Assembly (NCBI GenBank): GCA_016722505.1
Contig: JADKJH010000005.1
Coordinates: 221,218 to 285,217, forward strand
Origin: Holophagaceae bacterium
GTDB taxonomy: Bacteria > Acidobacteriota > Holophagae > Holophagales > Holophagaceae
Length of the DNA: 64,000 nt
Direction: 5' to 3'
Under the pieces are notes generated by a model. It saw only the letters and a program-made list of their open reading frames with translations. It did not search any database and had not been told where the DNA came from. Below are positions 62,399 to 64,000 of the stretch, piece by piece. Position 1 is the stretch's first letter. Each line of letters starts with the position of its first letter. The position numbers and the translations under genes are program-made.

Positions 62399-62412
62399 AG
62401 TCCATTTCATTG

Positions 62413-62442
62413 AATAAGGCCCCGGAGAACCGGGGCCTTATT
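62413..62442. terminator. Bidirectional rho-independent terminator
   Basis: AATAAGGCCCCGG (62413-62425), loop AGAA, CCGGGGCCTTATT (62430-62442): a perfect 13-base-pair stem with A/T-rich ends on both strands. It separates the propeller gene from the convergent carotenoid gene at 62444. Confidence 0.85.
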
Positions 62443-62443
62443 C

Positions 62444-64000
62444 CTATTCCATCTGTTTCGCGTTGTCCGCCTCATCCCTTGGTTCTCCCATGCGCATCAA
62501 GGCCGCGATCACTGCGATGCCCATGGAGAACGGTGCGATGACTTTTGTAGCCTCGGGATACCCCATGGCGAGATCGCCTATGGGAAGCACCGCGTAGCAA
62601 AGGATCGGCGCGATCACCACCAGCTTGCTCATGTGCCCCATGGGCTTCAAGGGAATGCGGTGTTCGATGATGCGATAGGCCATGCCCGCAGTGAAAGTCG
62701 TGAACACCCAGCCCGAAAAATTGAGAAAGGGGATGCCGAAGTAGCGCCCGCCATCCCTCCATATCCAAGCCTTCTGTTGCAGGGACATGTACGGATCCAT
62801 CGTCAAATCCCAAGCGCTCATGATCAGTGCTCCGAGCAGCGCGGCGAAGATGGACCAGCCCCAATGCAATTTCTGCGTCACCGGTGTGCCGAAGATCGCC
62901 AGATTCGCCATCATCGTGCTTGGATAGAGCACCATGAAATAGGCGAGCGGAATGGGCCATGAAACGGCGCCAAGAATCTTCCAGCCCAACACATCCGTGT
63001 AGTAGTAGTGCCCGAAAATGAGTCCCGTCTTCACCCCCACGTATTCGAACGCGAAACTGATGAAAGCCGTCGCGCCGAAGAACCAGAGGGCACGCCGCCA
63101 ACCGAGCATGAAACAGGCGTGTATCACGACGAAAGCGCTGAAAAAGACCGTCATCTGATCAAAGGGCAGGCGGCCTCCCTGCTCGAGCCGGAGGCCGTTC
63201 ATCCCGATATGCGCCAGGAAAGCCGCGGCCAGCATCGTGAATAATATGCGTGATCCGATATCGTTCACCACATGTTCTGGCGCCACCAGGCGCTGCAAAT
63301 AGTTCCCGGATTCCCTGAAGCGAGGAAGGCGCGCTTGCATGAGCGGCGCCACGGCCATCAGGATCGGTATCCCCGCGGTGAAGGGCGCAAGCACCCGGGT
63401 GGCATCAGGGACGCCGATGAACACGGCGGGAAGGCTCATCAGGGCATAGCCAGCCACAGGCACACCCGCCATCCAAGGTGAGATTTTTTTCTTGGGTAAA
63501 GGCAGGCCGCGCTCCGCCATCCGGTAGACCACCGCGATGATGAATACGACTTCCACCCAGGAGACATAATTGGCCGCCGGGATGCCGAAATAGATGCCCC
63601 CTTGTTCCCAAACCCAGGCTTGTTCCTTGATCACCATGTACGGATCCAGGGTGAGATCCCAGGTAGCCATCACGAAAGCCGTGAGCAGGGCCAGCCAAGC
63701 CATCCAGACGCCGTCTCCCTTGGTGCTTACTGGCTGGCCCTCGGCTGCGAGATTCACAATGACGTAGCTGTTGTAGATCATGGCGAACCAGCCCAGGGGC
63801 ACGAATAGCGGCACCTGTCCGATCCGCCACCCAAGCACGGGGGTGTAGTGGTAGCAAGTGGCCAGGCAAGTGGCGATGCTCAGGCTCTCAGCGATCCAGG
63901 CCAAAACGAAAACCACGCTGAAGAATGTCGTCGCCCGCCGCCAGCCGAGCACATGCCAGGCATGGATCAGGGCCAGGGCGCTGAAGATCAAGTTGCTTAG
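62444..64000 (-). CDS. Internally duplicated CruF-like (DUF422) carotenoid biosynthesis membrane protein, 5' end beyond the window
   Basis: More than 515 residues with about 14 hydrophobic helices. Two homologous halves each contain the same signature: HAWHVLGWRRATTFF / HACFMLGWRRALWFF, then WDLTLDPYMVIKEQAWVWEQ GGIYFGIPAANYVSW and WDLTMDPYMSLQQKAWIWRD GGRYFGIPFLNFSGW. This is the carotenoid-biosynthesis (DUF422/CruF-like) family, whose member CruF hydrates the 1,2 double bond of gamma-carotene. Comparison of the halves shows about 35 residues of the first half lie beyond position 64000. Other carotenoid genes are not visible. It could be a duplicated hydratase or a helper of unknown reaction. 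Confidence 0.8.
   Translation of the reverse strand, partial: LSNLIFSALALIHAWHVLGWRRATTFFSVVFVLAWIAESLSIATCLATCYHYTPVLGWRIGQVPLFVPLGWFAMIYNSYVIVNLAAEGQPVSTKGDGVWMAWLALLTAFVMATWDLTLDPYMVIKEQAWVWEQGGIYFGIPAANYVSWVEVVFIIAVVYRMAERGLPLPKKKISPWMAGVPVAGYALMSLPAVFIGVPDATRVLAPFTAGIPILMAVAPLMQARLPRFRESGNYLQRLVAPEHVVNDIGSRILFTMLAAAFLAHIGMNGLRLEQGGRLPFDQMTVFFSAFVVIHACFMLGWRRALWFFGATAFISFAFEYVGVKTGLIFGHYYYTDVLGWKILGAVSWPIPLAYFMVLYPSTMMANLAIFGTPVTQKLHWGWSIFAALLGALIMSAWDLTMDPYMSLQQKAWIWRDGGRYFGIPFLNFSGWVFTTFTAGMAYRIIEHRIPLKPMGHMSKLVVIAPILCYAVLPIGDLAMGYPEATKVIAPFSMGIAVIAALMRMGEPRDEADNAKQME

Overview
The window looks like chromosomal DNA of a Gram-negative bacterium of moderately high GC, most likely an acidobacterium of the Holophagae (Geothrix/Holophaga type). 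The reasons are the TonB-dependent receptor with a carboxypeptidase-regulatory N-terminus, a bacillithiol pair (bshC-bshB1), a DUF4388 signalling protein, a UbiA-type prenyltransferase of the futalosine/menaquinone class, and ordinary single-copy housekeeping genes with no phage or plasmid backbone. The placement is inference; no rRNA or tRNA gene was seen.

Layout. 1-5.3 kb: tail of an unknown membrane-anchored protein, an SPFH/flotillin-like protein, and a TonB receptor that lacks its signal peptide. 5.3-10.4 kb: an envelope-glycan group (ArnE/F-like small transporter, two ArnT-like glycosyltransferases, ArnA-dehydrogenase-like decarboxylase). 10.4-13.4 kb: LytS/LytTR two-component pair and a zinc alcohol dehydrogenase. 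13.5-17 kb: gpsA-plsY-cinA (phospholipid precursor genes) and two tiny unknown genes. 17-21.4 kb: central carbon genes (pyk, two tandem gapA-like genes) with a small Fis-like regulator. 21.5-30.7 kb: a long plus-strand run with bshC, bshB1, tilS, ftsH, folP, glmM, pdxJ, a CheY-like regulator and a DUF4388 protein. 30.8-37.4 kb: xerC, long-chain acyl-CoA synthetase, J-domain/TPR protein, mqnP-like gene, M23 peptidase and bactofilin. 37.4-47 kb: a complete-looking minus-strand arginine operon (argD-argF'-argB-argE-argH-argG-X-argC) facing argR. 47-54 kb: ruvB, FHA-GAF histidine kinase, ispF, tRNA nucleotidyltransferase, GNAT and an orphan E1-alpha. 53.7-62.4 kb: MacA/MacB-like export system, an outer-membrane-lipoprotein-sorting-like protein and a large sortilin-type beta-propeller protein. 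62.4-64 kb: a duplicated CruF-like carotenoid protein running off the right edge. No stretch longer than about 300 bases is without a gene.

How it works together. The arginine operon appears to follow the N-acylated route: its carbamoyltransferase has acetyl/succinyl-ornithine carbamoyltransferase signatures, so the M20 deacylase would act on N-acylcitrulline. No argA or argJ is present, and an uncharacterised P-loop protein of DUF1611/BioD-like type sits translationally coupled between argG and argC; it is the best candidate in this window for a new role, possibly the missing first step. A second GAPDH-like protein has lost the phosphate-site motif and may be an erythrose-4-phosphate dehydrogenase feeding the PdxJ route.

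Sequence quality. Seven otherwise well-conserved genes (SPFH gene, arnT-like, adh, pyk, gap, bshC, argB) are each interrupted by a single-base frameshift, four of them at or beside runs of five G/C. This pattern points to consensus indel errors rather than seven independent pseudogenes. Intergenic DNA carries at least two unusual repeat families: a structured GAGG...CCTC element (three copies) and an AAAGTYG-based inverted array inside the arginine operon.
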